This document shows positions 11,986 to 25,100 of a stretch of DNA of 62,000 nt, one piece after another (the stretch's first letter is position 1; every line of letters starts with the position of its first letter). The translations under genes were made by a program, and so were the position numbers. Below the pieces are notes generated by a model. That model made no database searches. It was not told where the DNA came from and was given only the letters and a program-made list of their open reading frames with translations. Origin of the DNA: Zygnema cylindricum (Eukaryota > Streptophyta > Zygnematophyceae > Zygnematales > Zygnemataceae). The stretch spans positions 1 to 62,000 of the forward strand of contig JBBHKE010002596.1 in the NCBI GenBank assembly GCA_037447655.1. The letters are read 5' to 3'.

Positions 11986-13080
11986 TCTAGATAGTGTTGA
12001 CTCCAAGTTTATATAAACCCAAATGATTGACCCCTTGACAATCAGAACCCCATTACAACTTCACCTGTGTGAAATAAGCCTTTGTGTGTGCTCAGTTTCA
12101 CCTCACAATGCAAAGTTAGAATATGAGTTTTGGATAACATTTCACACTTTGACTTTCCCTTAGAAATGCAGTCACCCTGGCAGGCAAAAACTCTTACCGA
12201 CTACACCCCTGTGTAGCCTGGACTCCCCTGAGTCCGCAGCAAAATAATCACTGAAAATGGTCCACTGAGTGAGTTGTTATTAAATGGCAAAGTTTGCCTA
12301 TTTATACAGATGCTCTCCGGGAGAGAGGTGGCTACCTACCAAAATTATTCTAAGTCTTAAAACCACTCTCTAAGCTCCCTAGTACTGAGGTACGGACGAA
12401 TCGTAAGACTGTACCGTATAAGAAAGTACAGGTACCGTCGTACTATCTGTACGGTCGATGTACGACATCGCCATAATGTGACAGTTGTCACATCCGGAAT
12501 TATCATCTCGCGTTGTGGAAATCTCTCAATCCTCCAGATCCTGCCACATGTCATCCGGAGTGGCGGTGCACAAAAACGCGAAGTCGTCCACTCCAGAATA
12601 CCGGCTTGCACCACGGTCGTTCGATGAAGACCGACATTTAATATTGGTCGTCTAAATAAAATATCATTTCGTTAATTCCGTGCGTTCCGGAATTCGTGCG
12701 ATCTAATGCGTTTACGTGTACAGGCTGTCCTATAACCAATTAAATGAAACATATTGCACGTTCAGGTTTATATAATTATCGTACCCATTATTATCTAGCA
12801 CTAATTTTAAACTATAGGATAAAGCTACCAGCTATCAGTATTTCGACCGACGACATGTACCAGCATCAAATAATACGTCCGTCAAAGACACTTTTGGTAA
12901 ACCTACCAAATACTACAACCTGTCTCTTTCTCTCTGGGCAGCATGGGCAGCCATGGCTCTAGCTTCCTCTCCAACCTTTAGTGACTGCGACAAGTGTGGG
13001 GGTTTGGAGAGTGGAGCGAGAGGCAGGCTGCCTTTGCTAACTTCCTCTTATTGATTTTCCTTTATTCAGACCTAGATTAT
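11985..13080 (-). mobile_element. Copia-B LTR and leader remnant
   Basis: 12,000-12,360 matches, in the same orientation, the stretch 34,757-34,990 that precedes a minus-strand Copia-type gag. Shared phrases include GACCCCTTGACARTCAGAAC, GAATGCAAAGTTAGAATATG and CTTTGACTTTCCCTTAGAAA. 12,951-13,073 matches the far end of the copy at 37,291-38,310 (AGTGACTGCGACAAGT, TTCAGACCTAGA). It is interpreted as an LTR plus leader of a minus-strand element without its body; exact ends are uncertain. Confidence 0.55.
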
Positions 13081-13191
13081 ACATACATTTCAACACATAC
13101 TTTCAAGTCAACGTTTCGGTTCGCATATAAAACGGACGTCAACTCAAATTGTATCGCGGAAATTCCGGCGCCGAACGAATAAGTGTACGAA

Positions 13192-14247
13192 CTTCAATAT
13201 GTTTGCGGGTTCCACGTCGCCTAAAAAATTCGCGTACAGAATCCAATATGTCCGCGGGTTTCACGGCGTCAACGAAAATCTGTACGGCCTTGTCGCCACC
13301 GAAATATACCAAAATACAAGTTAGTGTGGCGTTAGTTTTTACAAACCGTTTCCTTGCGATTTAAATGCGGTTAAATGTGGTTAATTTTGGCTAACATGAT
13401 ACGGCATGACACCTGTAGTGCATGTGACAAAGGAGATGATAAACAGGCAACACAATCAGCTACAGGATAAAGAAAAAAGAAATAAGCAAGAAAGTCATGA
13501 ACATATCAGGAAAAAACTGAAAAAAAATTGTACAAAAAGCAAGCAACGAATACACTTATCACAAGAAAAATAACGCTAGGGTGATGCAATTCTGTGTCCC
13601 CCATCGTCTCACAACCTCTAGATAGCTTTTGGCTAGCCCTCTTTCTATTTCGATCACTGCTACCCTAGCAGGCAAGTAGACAATCTGACTGCACCCCTGT
13701 GCAATCTTGACTCCCTTGAGCCCACAGCAAAAGAATCTCTGAAAATGCCCAATCAGGGGATTAATTATCAAGTGGCAAAGATGCCAATATTTATACAAGC
13801 TTGTTGGGAGAGAGGCGGCTACCTCTTCAATCCTCTAAGTTCTAAACTCCTCTCTCAACCCCAATCTACTAATGTACAAACCAATCAGAAGATTGTTCAG
13901 TACAGAAAGGTACTAAGGCCGATGTACTTTCTGTACGACCTGATTACGACAAAGCTATGGAGTGGACGCCTGTCTCCTTCGGACTCGTTCTCATGTTCTC
14001 CGGGATTTCTTCTTCTCAATGAATCCAATGATTTCTTCTTCCACGTCGCCTGATGACTCCGCGTACAGAATCCAATCTGTCCGCGGGTTTCACGGCGTCA
14101 ACGAAAATATGTACGGTCCTGTCGCCACCGAAACATACCAAAATACAAGTTAGTGTGGCGTAAGTTTTTACGGACCGTTTCCATGCGATTTAAATTTGGT
14201 TAAATGCGGTTAATTTCGGCCGACATGATACGCCATGACAGTTTCAA
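13192..14247. repeat. Direct repeat pair of about 210 bp within Copia-B remnants
   Basis: 13,192-13,412 and 14,038-14,247 share CCACGTCGCCT, then GTACAGAATCCAAT and CGCGGGTTTCACGGCGTCAA. Both end near CATGATACGNCATGACA. Between them (13,660-13,960) lies another copy of the Copia-B terminal region, so two truncated LTR-like units are arranged in tandem. Confidence 0.6.
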
Positions 14248-14249
14248 TA

Positions 14250-15035
14250 AGACTTCTTCAATAGTTATAAGTTGACTTCCTCCAATAAGCTTGGAAAGAA
14301 CAAAAAAAAGTGTCGTAGTGAAATTTGGTAAAACGACAAAAGAAATATGTAAAGATGGAATAATTGAGACGGGGCTACTTCCTCAAATATATTAAAGTTG
14401 TTTTTCTCTTGATTTATTATCATATTAACAAACGTTTTTGGAGACCCTTCTAGCTCAAATGAGTGGAACAATGTAACTATATAAATGAAATAACAATACA
14501 AAAGAGAGGGTTTGATTATATTTTATATTGATATAAAAACTTTATCAAATGAATGCAATTTAATCTTTGAGTTAATGGATGGTCGGTTCCATTGATTTTT
14601 TTTTATCTTATGTTATTCTCTCAGTAATGAGTTTACCCGTCGGACTCATGCGTTAGACTATACTATTAAAGACATTTGAAATCCATTGATCGCGGGTCAC
14701 GGTTCGGTCAATTAAAAACCTTTAAATTACAAGTAAAATTAATTTACGCAAATGTCACTTTTGTTGGAAAGTACAAACAGACTTTTTCAAATATGAACGG
14801 ATATGGTACAAGCTGACGGCAAGCAATGTTGACTATGTTTGACTTATTATATTCCAAAAAAAAATTCACGACCGACTAAAAAAGAGAGGCAAAACTACTC
14901 CGTGTATTCTTATTAGTGTCAACGAATTGTCAATGTGGGGTTTGTAACCTTAAATTAGTATTTTCAATTTTTCTTCCTCTATAATTGACATGGATTGTTA
15001 TGAATCGTTAAATCAACCAGTGTTAAAACACACAG
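14250..15035. other. AT-rich, no gene seen
   Basis: No recognisable frame, RNA gene or element termini. Confidence 0.45.
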
Positions 15036-15038
15036 TAA

Positions 15039-15960
15039 AGGTATGACCCCATGTGCCAAATTAAGGGTTTTTTTTTATCGTCTGCTTGAAAAACTTAGCG
15101 TCGTACTGCTAAAGTTACAACCGTACGAAAAAATTGCAAAAACACAACAATTTACATCATCTTCAAACTTAGGATGTACCACAAGTTGTCGTCTTGTGCT
15201 TTTCCACCTACGGCCACTTCATCTTCAAACTATATCGTAAAACACATCGGTGATGTGTTTTAAAGTGAAGTAACATTGATCCACTTATAGAAAAACATTA
15301 TCCCACGTGTCAAAAGTTTTCAAAAGTTTTATGCAATTTCAAACGTCGAAAGTAGAAGTTGTGTTTTTTTGTCAGCTTGCATCCTACATAATTTTTTTTT
15401 TGCAAGGGTCTCAAGGTTCCATTGCCATTTCACGGAAAGGTGAAAATTTGTGAAATCTCCATTTCGCAGCTCGCGCCTCAATCACCTTACTCACCTTACC
15501 TCTCCATCACTCATTCAAACTTCAATATTTCGCGGCACCAGTGGATGTATACACAATGCTTAGGGCGATCGATCATGTGCAAAATGAGTAACACTAGGAA
15601 AAATCCCACAAACGCAAAAAGAAAATGATTTTTATTTTGTAGGGGCCTCAAAAATTATATGTCTATTCATGGCGACCGGACAGGAGAGGCAAACACAAAA
15701 GCATCTTGTTCAACCATTAACAATATAATGTGAAAGATTTTAAGTATACCATTTCACGCAAAGACATGCGACGTACCAAAACGTTTCAAAAAATAAGATG
15801 TGTCTTTTGAAGTACCAAAAAGTTTAAAAAAATACGATGCGTTCAGAGAAATTGTACACAGTGATAACCGTCACGGGCATTGTCGATGTATACAATTGTC
15901 ACATCTCCTTTATATAACAATTTCGTTGTTACGCATCGGGACATTTTGAAAATGGTGTAC
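15039..15960. mobile_element. Degenerate H1-related element
   Basis: Begins AGGTATGACCCCATGTG after TAA and contains a perfect 25-bp palindrome at 15,238-15,262 (TAAAACACATC against GATGTGTTTTA). That is the same position and shape as the H1 hairpin. The tract TTTTTTTTTGCAAGGGTCTC matches other H1 interiors. I cannot place the right terminus. Confidence 0.4.
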
Positions 15961-16100
15961 GCATAATCCTACCTATACTGTGAATCGCTTACGGCGTTAA
16001 TAACGCTAATTCGGCAGCCTCAAATTTTGACCCTCGAACTTGCAATAGAACTAATAACTCTTATTATTTTAATATAGGTTTTTTCAATTAGCGGTACTAA

Positions 16101-16792
16101 GGTTGAAGTTCCTTTAGACAAAAAGTGAGGTTGTTTACAAAAATTCGGACCTCTCTGACTATGCCGTACCTCTAATTTTGTTTTTAGCAGGGTAACAACA
16201 TTACAAATAATCTTTCCAATATTCTCCAAAAGTTTGGGAGTTAACAATGACCGTTGGAATTTTTTTCACGAAGCATTTGCTTCAAAGAATTTTGTAATTG
16301 GTGATGTACCTCGCGAGGTACATAACCAATTACAAAAAAAAATGGGCCGCGACACGTTGGAAAATGAGCATACGTGTCAATATGGGAACCAACGAAAATC
16401 AAAAAATTCGCATACGATATACACATTCACAAATCCAACAAAAACAACAACCGAAATCTCGTCACGCACTTTTGTCACACTATTTCTGTAAGCGCACATT
16501 CGACACACTATTTCTGGCAACGCTCATTCGTCACGCAAAAAGCAAAGAACCCTAAAAAATGAGGTGGTATATGAAGTTGTGTTTGAACGATGACCTGTTA
16601 TGCACGTACATCGTACGCAAATGAAGATTTTTTGTCGGTGTGAAAATTATTGACGATTTGATCCTAACTCACGTGGTACCACTACATTATAAACAGTGGA
16701 TTACCGACTCTGCGCAATGGATCTTCGTTCAAATTGTAGCATTCTGTAATGTTGGCCGTACAATTACACAATGTTTTAATGGAAATTCACCC
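16101..16792. mobile_element. F-family Harbinger-like MITE, 692 bp
   Basis: Left end GGTTGAAGTTCC pairs approximately with right end GGAAATTCACCC. TAA flanks it on both sides (16,098-16,100 and 16,793-16,795). The subterminal phrase AAAAAGTGAGGTTGTTTA is shared with family members at 44.35 and 61.87 kb. It holds the hairpin at 16,290-16,337. Confidence 0.65.
16290..16337. repeat. Long hairpin inside F-family element
   Basis: TTTTGTAATTGGTGATGTAC and GTACATAACCAATTACAAAA form arms around CTCGCGAG. The design matches 2,775-2,823 but most of the stem differs in sequence. Confidence 0.8.
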
Positions 16793-16813
16793 TAACTCAA
16801 ATTTGTAGTGTTC

Positions 16814-17595
16814 TGTATCGGTAAAAAAATTATCGCGATAACATCAATATCGATAGTTATCGGTTATCGAACGGTCAAAGGTAACGATATATCGGTCCGA
16901 GACCAACAAATTCCATATCGGTGATAACTTAAAAAAAGAGTATACATACATTAGTACTTTATAATATACTTTTTTATATTATTGACTCTATATAGCGTGG
17001 TATGTCACGTGTGAAAATTTGTTCCGTACCCTGTTTAACTAAAATTTATTATGGATAACACGACGCCTAAACGTTGACAAATTTAAAATTATAGTTTATA
17101 GTTCTAAAATTATAGTACCGAAACGCAAAAAAAATATACATTGTAAATTTGTAAAATCAAACTTTTTTGAAAACCAGACGAACAAACGAACAAATAAGAC
17201 GAACAAATATGTCAGACTGTCGCCATTAAGTGCCATTTATAAAAAAATAACAGTTAAAAAGGACATTTTGGAAAGGCTACCCAAATAAAACCCCTTTAAA
17301 TTAGAAATAATGATGGAAATATCGCTATTTTTTACCGAATCGGGGGGGAGAGGGTTTGCGGCGCGTCGGGGGAATAACACGTACAGTTGAGTGTACTGGC
17401 CGTACATTTATATGTCAGGTCTGTACAGATATCGCCGATAGTTATTGATATCGGTGTTATCGCCGATAATAACCGATAAATATCGAGTTTTTATCGACGA
17501 TAACACTGATAACGATATATTGTACCAATATATCGATTGTCGGCTACCTGAAAAAAGGCCCACATCGGTTATAGGCAAATCCTTACCGATACACA
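16814..17595. mobile_element. Candidate DNA element with TGTATCGGTAA ends
   Basis: TGTATCGGTAA at 16,814 and TTACCGATACA at 17,583 are inverted repeats. Both ends are rich in repeated TATCGG/CCGATA words (subterminal repeats), which resembles hAT-type non-autonomous elements. No target duplication is clear and no protein is encoded. Confidence 0.45.
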
Positions 17596-17950
17596 ACAGT
17601 ACTAATTTGGATGTTTTGAAATAGTGTAGTGTACGAAATGTGTCATTTTGTACCAAAAGTGTTCATTATTTTGTACAGACATACAAAATAAGTTTCATAC
17701 AAAGGCGTCGACACGGGAAATTGAGTTTGCCCAGCGGAAAAGGGCACTTCCCCAGTGATAAAGACGAGGAAAAACCACACCAACCTGTTCTCACATGTTC
17801 AAAAGTTGTATATGTGAACATAAGTTATACGGGATACAGTATGGGAAAAATGTACGCAAATTTACTTTTGTGAATAAGTTAGAGTATTTTTTTTTTGTCG
17901 AACGGCCTTGAACGAGAATTAGAGTTATTAACACTAATTGTTTTTCTACA

Positions 17951-18207
17951 CTACACCGTCGATCGTATTTAGCGTGTATTATTCTTTTGTCTCTAAAAAC
18001 ATATTTTCTCCGTACATACATGTCAGATTGTTAATCTTACGGGTGCGATTGAAAGGTTGTATTTTCAGCTTACGAATGGCAGTCTTAAATTGAAAATTAG
18101 ACAAATGTGTACGGAGATAAGATGTTTTCAGTGGCGAAAAAAACATACACGCTAAATATTATCGACGATGTAGTTATTTCTTAACACTAATAGCGATTCA
18201 CGGTGTA
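17951..18207. mobile_element. MITE-A copy
   Basis: Begins CTACACCGTCGATCG and ends CACTAATAGCGATTCACGGTGTA, with the internal family phrases CATATTTTCTCCGTACATAC and GTGTACGGAGATAAGATG. Confidence 0.7.
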
Positions 18208-18257
18208 CAATACAAAGTAAGTTCGCTGAGTTACAATTACACGGGGTCGTATACTAA

Positions 18258-19197
18258 GGGCGTGTCCCCATGTGTTCAAGTAAGGGTTTTTTCCGTCGTT
18301 TACACAGAAAATGGGACTCCCTACTTGAAAAAATTACGCCGTACGAAAAATGGGCAAAAACTCAAATACAGTTTGCGTCATCTTGGAACTTGAAAGGTAC
18401 GACGATTTGGCAGTATTATCATCGCGACCCACTTCCACGTCATCTTGACACTTGCACTGAAATCAAATCGCGACCTGCTTTTAATCAAAATACTACCCTA
18501 TTGACGAATAGAAAGCCTGGGTTGCACGTGTGAAAAGTTTTCATTTTTTTGCACGAAGGAAAGTACACGCTATTTTTTTCACTGCTCGTCACGAGCATGC
18601 ACATAAGAAAATGACAAACTTGTACGGAAAAAAACTTGCAGGGGTCGCGGACCTCCACTTTCCTTCATGGGTCCTTTGCAAAAGTTTACGTCGTCCTCGT
18701 CTCTCTTCCTCTTTCTCACTCGATCGCTCTTATTTCTCTCCCCTAAATGAAATGCGGCAATGATGGTTTAAAATGAAATTTTTTTTTTTTTATCTTTTTT
18801 TTGAATATCTTTAGTCGTAGTTTGACGGCATATCGAATGATAAAAGATAAATAAAAGAAATCGGAAGCCATGGCGGAATGTTTACGTACTAATGACGTTA
18901 TAGCGTGGCGTGACTTCGCAACGTCAAAACCCCAAACATCTACGATGTCAGAAAAACCTCGACGTCTACAACCGTCGCCGCTTTTGTCGACGTCACTTAT
19001 TTTAGGAAGTTTCGCAGTAATCTACATTTCGTTTCGTAGTCTGTCGCACATATTGTAGACGTCTACGACTGTCATAAATTTGAAGTAATGAAAGTGCAAG
19101 TAATGAATGACATAGGAACATTTTGAAAGTACACCGTAAAATCAGCGCTAAAATCCAAAATAACGTTTCAAAATATCGGTTACATGGGGACACGCCA
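18258..19197. mobile_element. H1-family Harbinger-like MITE, 940 bp
   Basis: GGGCGTGTCCCCATGTG opens and CATGGGGACACGCCA closes it, with TAA at 18,255-18,257 and 19,198-19,200. Its interior includes the family tract TTGCAGGGGTC and GACCTCCACTTTCCTTCATG, as in other copies. Frames inside it are not genes. Confidence 0.85.
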
Positions 19198-19273
19198 TAA
19201 AGCGTGTCATTGCCAATATTTTAGATTCGAGGGGTGAAATTTAGGAGCACGGATATAGTGTCATCGACTCTAA

Positions 19274-20051
19274 GGGTGCGTCTCTATGTATTTCAAACTT
19301 AAAGATTTTTTTTTTGTTTTTTAGCGCAGATCCGGCGGACCCGGATTCCGGGTGTCCCTATGTGTACCAAACGAAATTGTCACTTAACGGCGTGACGATT
19401 GTATACGTCGTCAAAGCCCGTGACGGCTGTCAACGTCTACAATCTATGATGACGCACGTTATTTTTCGTAACTGCTTGTGACGTCGCATGACTTTTCGTG
19501 ACATTGTAGACCTACCGCCCTCCAGCCTGTGTTGTTTCATGGTTGAAGAAGATGGTTTTTGCCTTTGCGTCTATTGTCGGCTCGACGTGAAATGGCATAG
19601 GAACCTTAGAGACCCCTGCAAAAAAAAAATCCGTACCGGATGGAAACTGACAAAACAAAACAAACTGTGTACTTCTCTTTGTCGTATTAGACAAAAACGG
19701 ACAAAACATAGCGAATCGTGTACACTTCCACGTCGCTTGAATTCGTTTGAAGTTTTTGAACAAAACATTACACGTGCGAATACGTGTTCCTATTTGTTTA
19801 TAGAAAATACCTAATTTTAAAACACATCGGCCCTGTATTTTAAAGATAAGGTTGAAGATGACGTTTTTTGTCGTCGAAGTGGGTCGAAAAACACAAGACG
19901 ACAACATGTAGTACATTTTAAATTCGATGATGACGCAAAATGTACTTCTCTTTTTTTCTATTTTATTGTACGAATGAAACTTACGCGGTACGGCTCTAAG
20001 TTTTACAGGAAAACGACAGAAAAAAACCCTTCCGCACACAGAGACGCACCC
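19274..20051. mobile_element. H1-related MITE, shorter subfamily, 778 bp
   Basis: GGGTGCGTCTCTATGT and GAGACGCACCC termini are flanked by TAA on both sides. The interior matches the element at 47,299-48,078 rather than the 940-bp copies, defining a second subfamily. The 209-codon minus-strand frame across it has no domain and a similar region of the other copy is interrupted. Confidence 0.75.
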
Positions 20052-20362
20052 TAATACACTACACGGTGCAACTTCAACACAGGAATTAGAATTGCACATA
20101 AACTGCAGTCTCAGCGAGACATTCCTTCCGCAACATGACATAGAAACAAAAACATGAATAGTTCAAACTGCAAAACTTTGACATAGAAACAGTGGAGTTC
20201 AGCGCATGCGCGCCTCTCACTTGTTGGTGGGAAGTGTTAACGCGACATAGACGCAAAAACGTTGGCCCCTTAATAAGAGTGTACTTTACTAATTTTAGCC
20301 TTCAGATGGTACAGTTCAGCTTTGAACCCGAAACTTTATTTTCGTACAATGAAATCGAAAAG

Positions 20363-20565
20363 TACACCGCCAATCGCTATTAGAGTATATAACGCTAATT
20401 CGGTGCCCCTAAATTTTGACCCCAAAACCTGAAATAGAATTAATAACGCTATTTAAGTTAGTGGGACCATAATCTGCCACGTCTCAGGCACTAAATTAGA
20501 ATCAATAACGCTAATTTTTTTTTGACGCTATTTAATCCTTGACTCTAATAGCGATTGGCGGTGTA
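20363..20565. mobile_element. MITE-B copy, 203 bp
   Basis: TACACCGCCAATCGCTATTA at the left and TAATAGCGATTGGCGGTGTA at the right are exact reverse complements. AT-rich interior. Confidence 0.85.
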
Positions 20566-20994
20566 CAGTACAAGTTCTGTACGGTTGATGGTATCGCTCT
20601 GAAGTCTGAACCCGACACTTCTTTCCGTACAATGCATTCAAAAAGTACAGTATTGTACAAGTACTGTACGGATTGAATTTTTGAAAGTGTAGTACTGCCC
20701 TGAACCCTGATTTTTTCCTCCATATATTTTAGTTTTAGTGTTTAGAACGTCCTCTTTCGCTTTCGCGCTCCTCAGCAAGCGGTCGGATTATCTTTCGGCG
20801 TCTGTCTCGGGGGTTGCTTTTTCGTTTTCTTTCTTTCTTTTTTTGAAAGAAATTTTTAAGTTTCTTCTTATTTGATAAGGTAATGGACTGGATGACGCTT
20901 TCCTTTTTTGTTTTTTTTTTTTTTTGTCTTATGTTTTCTGTGTTCGGATTTTAGGTTTTAGATTTTAGGTTTGATTTTAGGTTGAAGTGTGAGA

Positions 20995-21011
20995 TTAGGG
21001 TTTAGGGTTTT
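20995..21011 (-). promoter_or_regulatory. Double telo-box upstream of RPS20
   Basis: TTAGGGTTTAGGGTTTT is the reverse complement of two overlapping AAACCCTAA telo-boxes, a motif known from plant ribosomal-protein promoters. It lies about 1.06 kb upstream of the start codon. If a 5' UTR intron exists, as the acceptor just before the ATG suggests, it would be near the true transcription start. Confidence 0.4.
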
Positions 21012-21463
21012 GAAAAAAGAGGGGGAAAGAATAAGGTGAAAGGAGAAAGTAAGGAAGGTAAGTAAAAGGAGAATGAAAAAGAGAGGGGAAAAGAAGGAAG
21101 AGGAAAGAAGATAAAGTAACAATTAAAAAAAAAAAAAAAAACGAGAAGTTGGAAAAATAATATCAGCTTACAGATTTGATGTTCTATCGTGATAGTCTTT
21201 TTTAATACATAGATGTAATATAAAAAACAGTTAATTAATATTTATAAAAACTTTTAATTATTATTTTTAATTTAATTAAATATTTATTTGTAAGTTTTTT
21301 TGTATATATATACACAATGAATTTCTTACTTTATTCAGATTGACTTAAAGTCCTCTTAAAATAAAGTGAACCCTAATTATGGTTTTACACCCCATTGTAA
21401 TCCATATTCGGATTTTTAAATTTGTACGTAAGTTTCTCCTCAGAAGTTTGTTCATTCTTTTGA

Positions 21464-22066
<603 letters not shown>

Positions 22067-22072
22067 CCAGCC

Positions 22073-22187
22073 ATGGCTACCCCTGCACCCCCTGTAAAGA
22101 AGGCCGGAGTGGAGGAGTCTGCTGACGTCATCCAGAAGATCCGCATCACTCTCTCCTGCATGAACAGCGTTAAGAACCTCGAGAAAG
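22073..22187 (+). CDS. RPS20: RPS20 coding exon 1
   Basis: Thirty-eight codons plus one base. The ATG lies in CCATGG, two bases after a CAG that ends a pyrimidine tract. This start gives the family's short variable N-terminus ([12 protein letters not shown]) before the conserved [10 protein letters not shown]. Confidence 0.9.
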
Positions 22188-25100
22188 GTAGGGGGAGGGA
22201 GGGTAGGGAGAGAGAGGGAGAGGGGGGGGAGGGGGGGTAGGGAGAGAGAGGGAGAGGGGGGGAGGGGGGGTAGGGAGAGAGAGGGAGAGGGGGGGAGGGG
22301 AGAGAGAGGGAGAGGGGGGGGAGCGAGAAAAAGGGGGGGGGAGGTAAAGGGGGGGGGGGGAGAGTCTGCTGACGTCATCATCCAGAAGATCCTTATCGTT
22401 TGTCTCCGGCATGTTCAGTGTTAAGAACTTGGAGAAGGGGAAGGGGGAGAGGGAGAGGGAGAGAGGGGGGGGGGGGAGGGAGGGGAAGGGGGGGTAATGT
22501 TAAGAACTTCGAGGGGTGTAGAGGGAGAGGGCGAGAAGGGGGTAAAGGGAAAGATATATAGGGGGATAGAGAGAGAGGTTAATGGAGGGATAGGGTGGGG
22601 GGTAGAGGGAGACGCAGGGAAGGGGTTAGAGCGGGAGATGGAAAGGGGGATAGAGGGAGGGAGGGGAGAGGAGACTCTTGCTCCCCATGATGTTAAGATT
22701 CCAGAGAAGGGGTGAGAGGGGTTGAGGAGGTAGTGGGGATGGGGGGGGGGAGACAGAGGGGAAGTGGGAGGAAGGGAGGAAGGCAGAGGGATAGAAGAGG
22801 GATGAGCTTGAAAGGGGAGAGGGGGGCAGGAGAGATGTAGAAGGGTCGGAGGAGAGCTGCGGTGGGGGAGAGGTAGTGGGGGGAAGAGGAAATGGGGGGG
22901 GGGGGGGGGAGGAGGGGAGAGGGGGGAAGAGTGGGCAAGACGTTTGTTTTAACCTGGTTGGTGGTTTGTGCAATCTTTGGATGGACATGAAAACCTCGTT
23001 TTTTTGGAATTTGACCCTTTTTTATTGTTTCCTCTTATATTTTTTCTCCCTCTCCCTCCTCCCCCTCTCTCTTTTCCTCCAGTGTGCGCTGATCTTGTCA
23101 AGGGCGCTAAAGACAAAAGACTGAAGGTTACGGGAGCCTGTACGGATGCCCACAAAGGTCCTCCACCACACCACCCGAAAGTCCCCCTGTGGAGAGGGTA
23201 AGAAACCCTAAAATCTTCCTTATTTTTCTTTTCTCTCCCTCTCTCTTTCTCTTAACTCTCTCTCCCTCTCTCTCTCTCTCTCTCTCGTGTTTCTTTTTGG
23301 GTGTCATTTTGGGTATGATTTCGGGTTTTGTGATGTTTATGTTAAAATTTTCTATTCTATTTTGGGTTTTTTTTTGGGGGGGATTGTTTCGTGTTTGCGT
23401 TTTTGTCCTTTAGTGAATAACCACCTGGAATTCCCCCGTTTTGAGTTTTTAAAGGAGAGTGAGAGAGAAAGGAGAGGGGGCGAGGGAGAGGGAGACAGAG
23501 AGGGCCACGGATCATTTATTGGCTTCTATTCAACTATTAGGTTTTTCAAGAATTTTCTAGTGTTTCTGAGTATTTTAAGTGAGAGAGGGGGGGAGGGAGA
23601 GGGAGGGACGGGGATCAGTTATTGGCTTACATTCTAACTTTAAGGCAAAATATAGTTTTCTGACCTTAAAGCTACACTGCCCACCGTTATTAGTGTTTGG
23701 GATTTTTTGGGTTTAATGCGAAATTAGAATATATATAACTTATTTAGAATATGTATTACTAATTTAGTGCAAGGAGACGTGACAAGCTGTAGTCCACTCC
23801 TAATTTCAACACTTTTTTGTATTTTTCGGCCGGAAAAAAAGTTGCTACTGAATTAGTTTGCTTTACTCTAATAACAAGGGGGTGTTGTATCTTAGTACAT
23901 CATATCGATTACTTTATGATATATCGAAACAATTAATTTGTTGTATCTTATTGAGACATCTGAAGTTAAGGGAGAGAGAGAGGGAGAGGGAGGTGAGGGA
24001 GAGAGATATGGGGAGGGGGAGAAGAAGAGAGAGTGGAGCTTTCAAGTCGAAAAGCTATAATTGTAAGGCATTAACTGATCCCATTTCTCTCTCCCCCTCT
24101 TTCCCCCTCTACCTCTCCCTCCCCTCTCCCTCTCCCTCTCCTTCTCTTTTCCTCACTTAACCGTACTCTCAAATTATCAGGTTTAATGTATCCAATATCT
24201 ACTCTAAATCTGAGATATTTGGTCTCCTAGGGTACTGTGAATCGCAGTAGTCATAGTTCAACTCTCTTACCGATCATTTCACGGTAACTGTGATTATTGA
24301 AAAGCCGCAGTTTCAAATAGGGTTCTTATTGAGATAGGGTTGACTAATATTTTACAGAGACATGTATATGGAGAGATATGTGGTATATGTAAAATATTTT
24401 GAAGAGATTCTATGTGTTACACATGTTTGCTGTTGAAGACAGTAGAGAACAGTAACGTTGCTGCTTATTCTTTTACTTGATTTCCAGCATAGTTTGTGTT
24501 TGAAGTATATTTGCAAGATATTTGCGTATTTTCTGGTTTTTTTAGTTTTTCGAACACATGTGGTACAAATGACAAATGACCATCACTCTGGTTACTGATC
24601 GGTAATTGTAGTTTTCTTTGAGTATTTTCCGCTTATGTAATTACCTTACTAGTGTTAATACCATTAAACGGACAGCCAGCCAGCCAGCCATATAGACAGA
24701 CAAATAGACAGATAAACTCATCGACACTCAAACAGAGAGACACGCAGATCGGCAGAGACAAACACCTAAACAAAGAGACGGACAGACTGATAGACATATA
24801 GACATACAGATACATAGACAGAGAGAGACATGCAGACACATAGAGGTGAGAGTGAGTGTGACAGACAGACAGACAGACAGACAGACGCTTATGTAATCAC
24901 TCTATCAGTGTTAATAGCACTTTAAAGTAAGTGATCCAAAATAAGCCACGCTGCAACACACAATGTGGTTAATTGGATTAAAGAGTTAACACTAATAATT
25001 TGCTCATTCTAATAGCTATACAGGTATACAAGCTTTTTTGAAGGGTATACATAATTACAGTGGAAAGGTCAATAATTTACTAATTTTACCAATTCTAATA

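Larger units (their letters stand above)
22188..22940 (+). repeat. Purine-rich intron 1 segment
   Basis: GGGAGGGAG and GAGAGAGGGAGAGGGG repeats with long G runs. The sequence polarity is opposite to the pyrimidine tract on the other side of exon 1. Degenerate exon-1 copies are embedded in it. Confidence 0.85.

Noticed and set aside
19512-20141. 209-codon minus-strand protein
   Set aside because: Runs through and past the end of an H1-related MITE, and the 47.3-kb copy has only a shorter broken frame.
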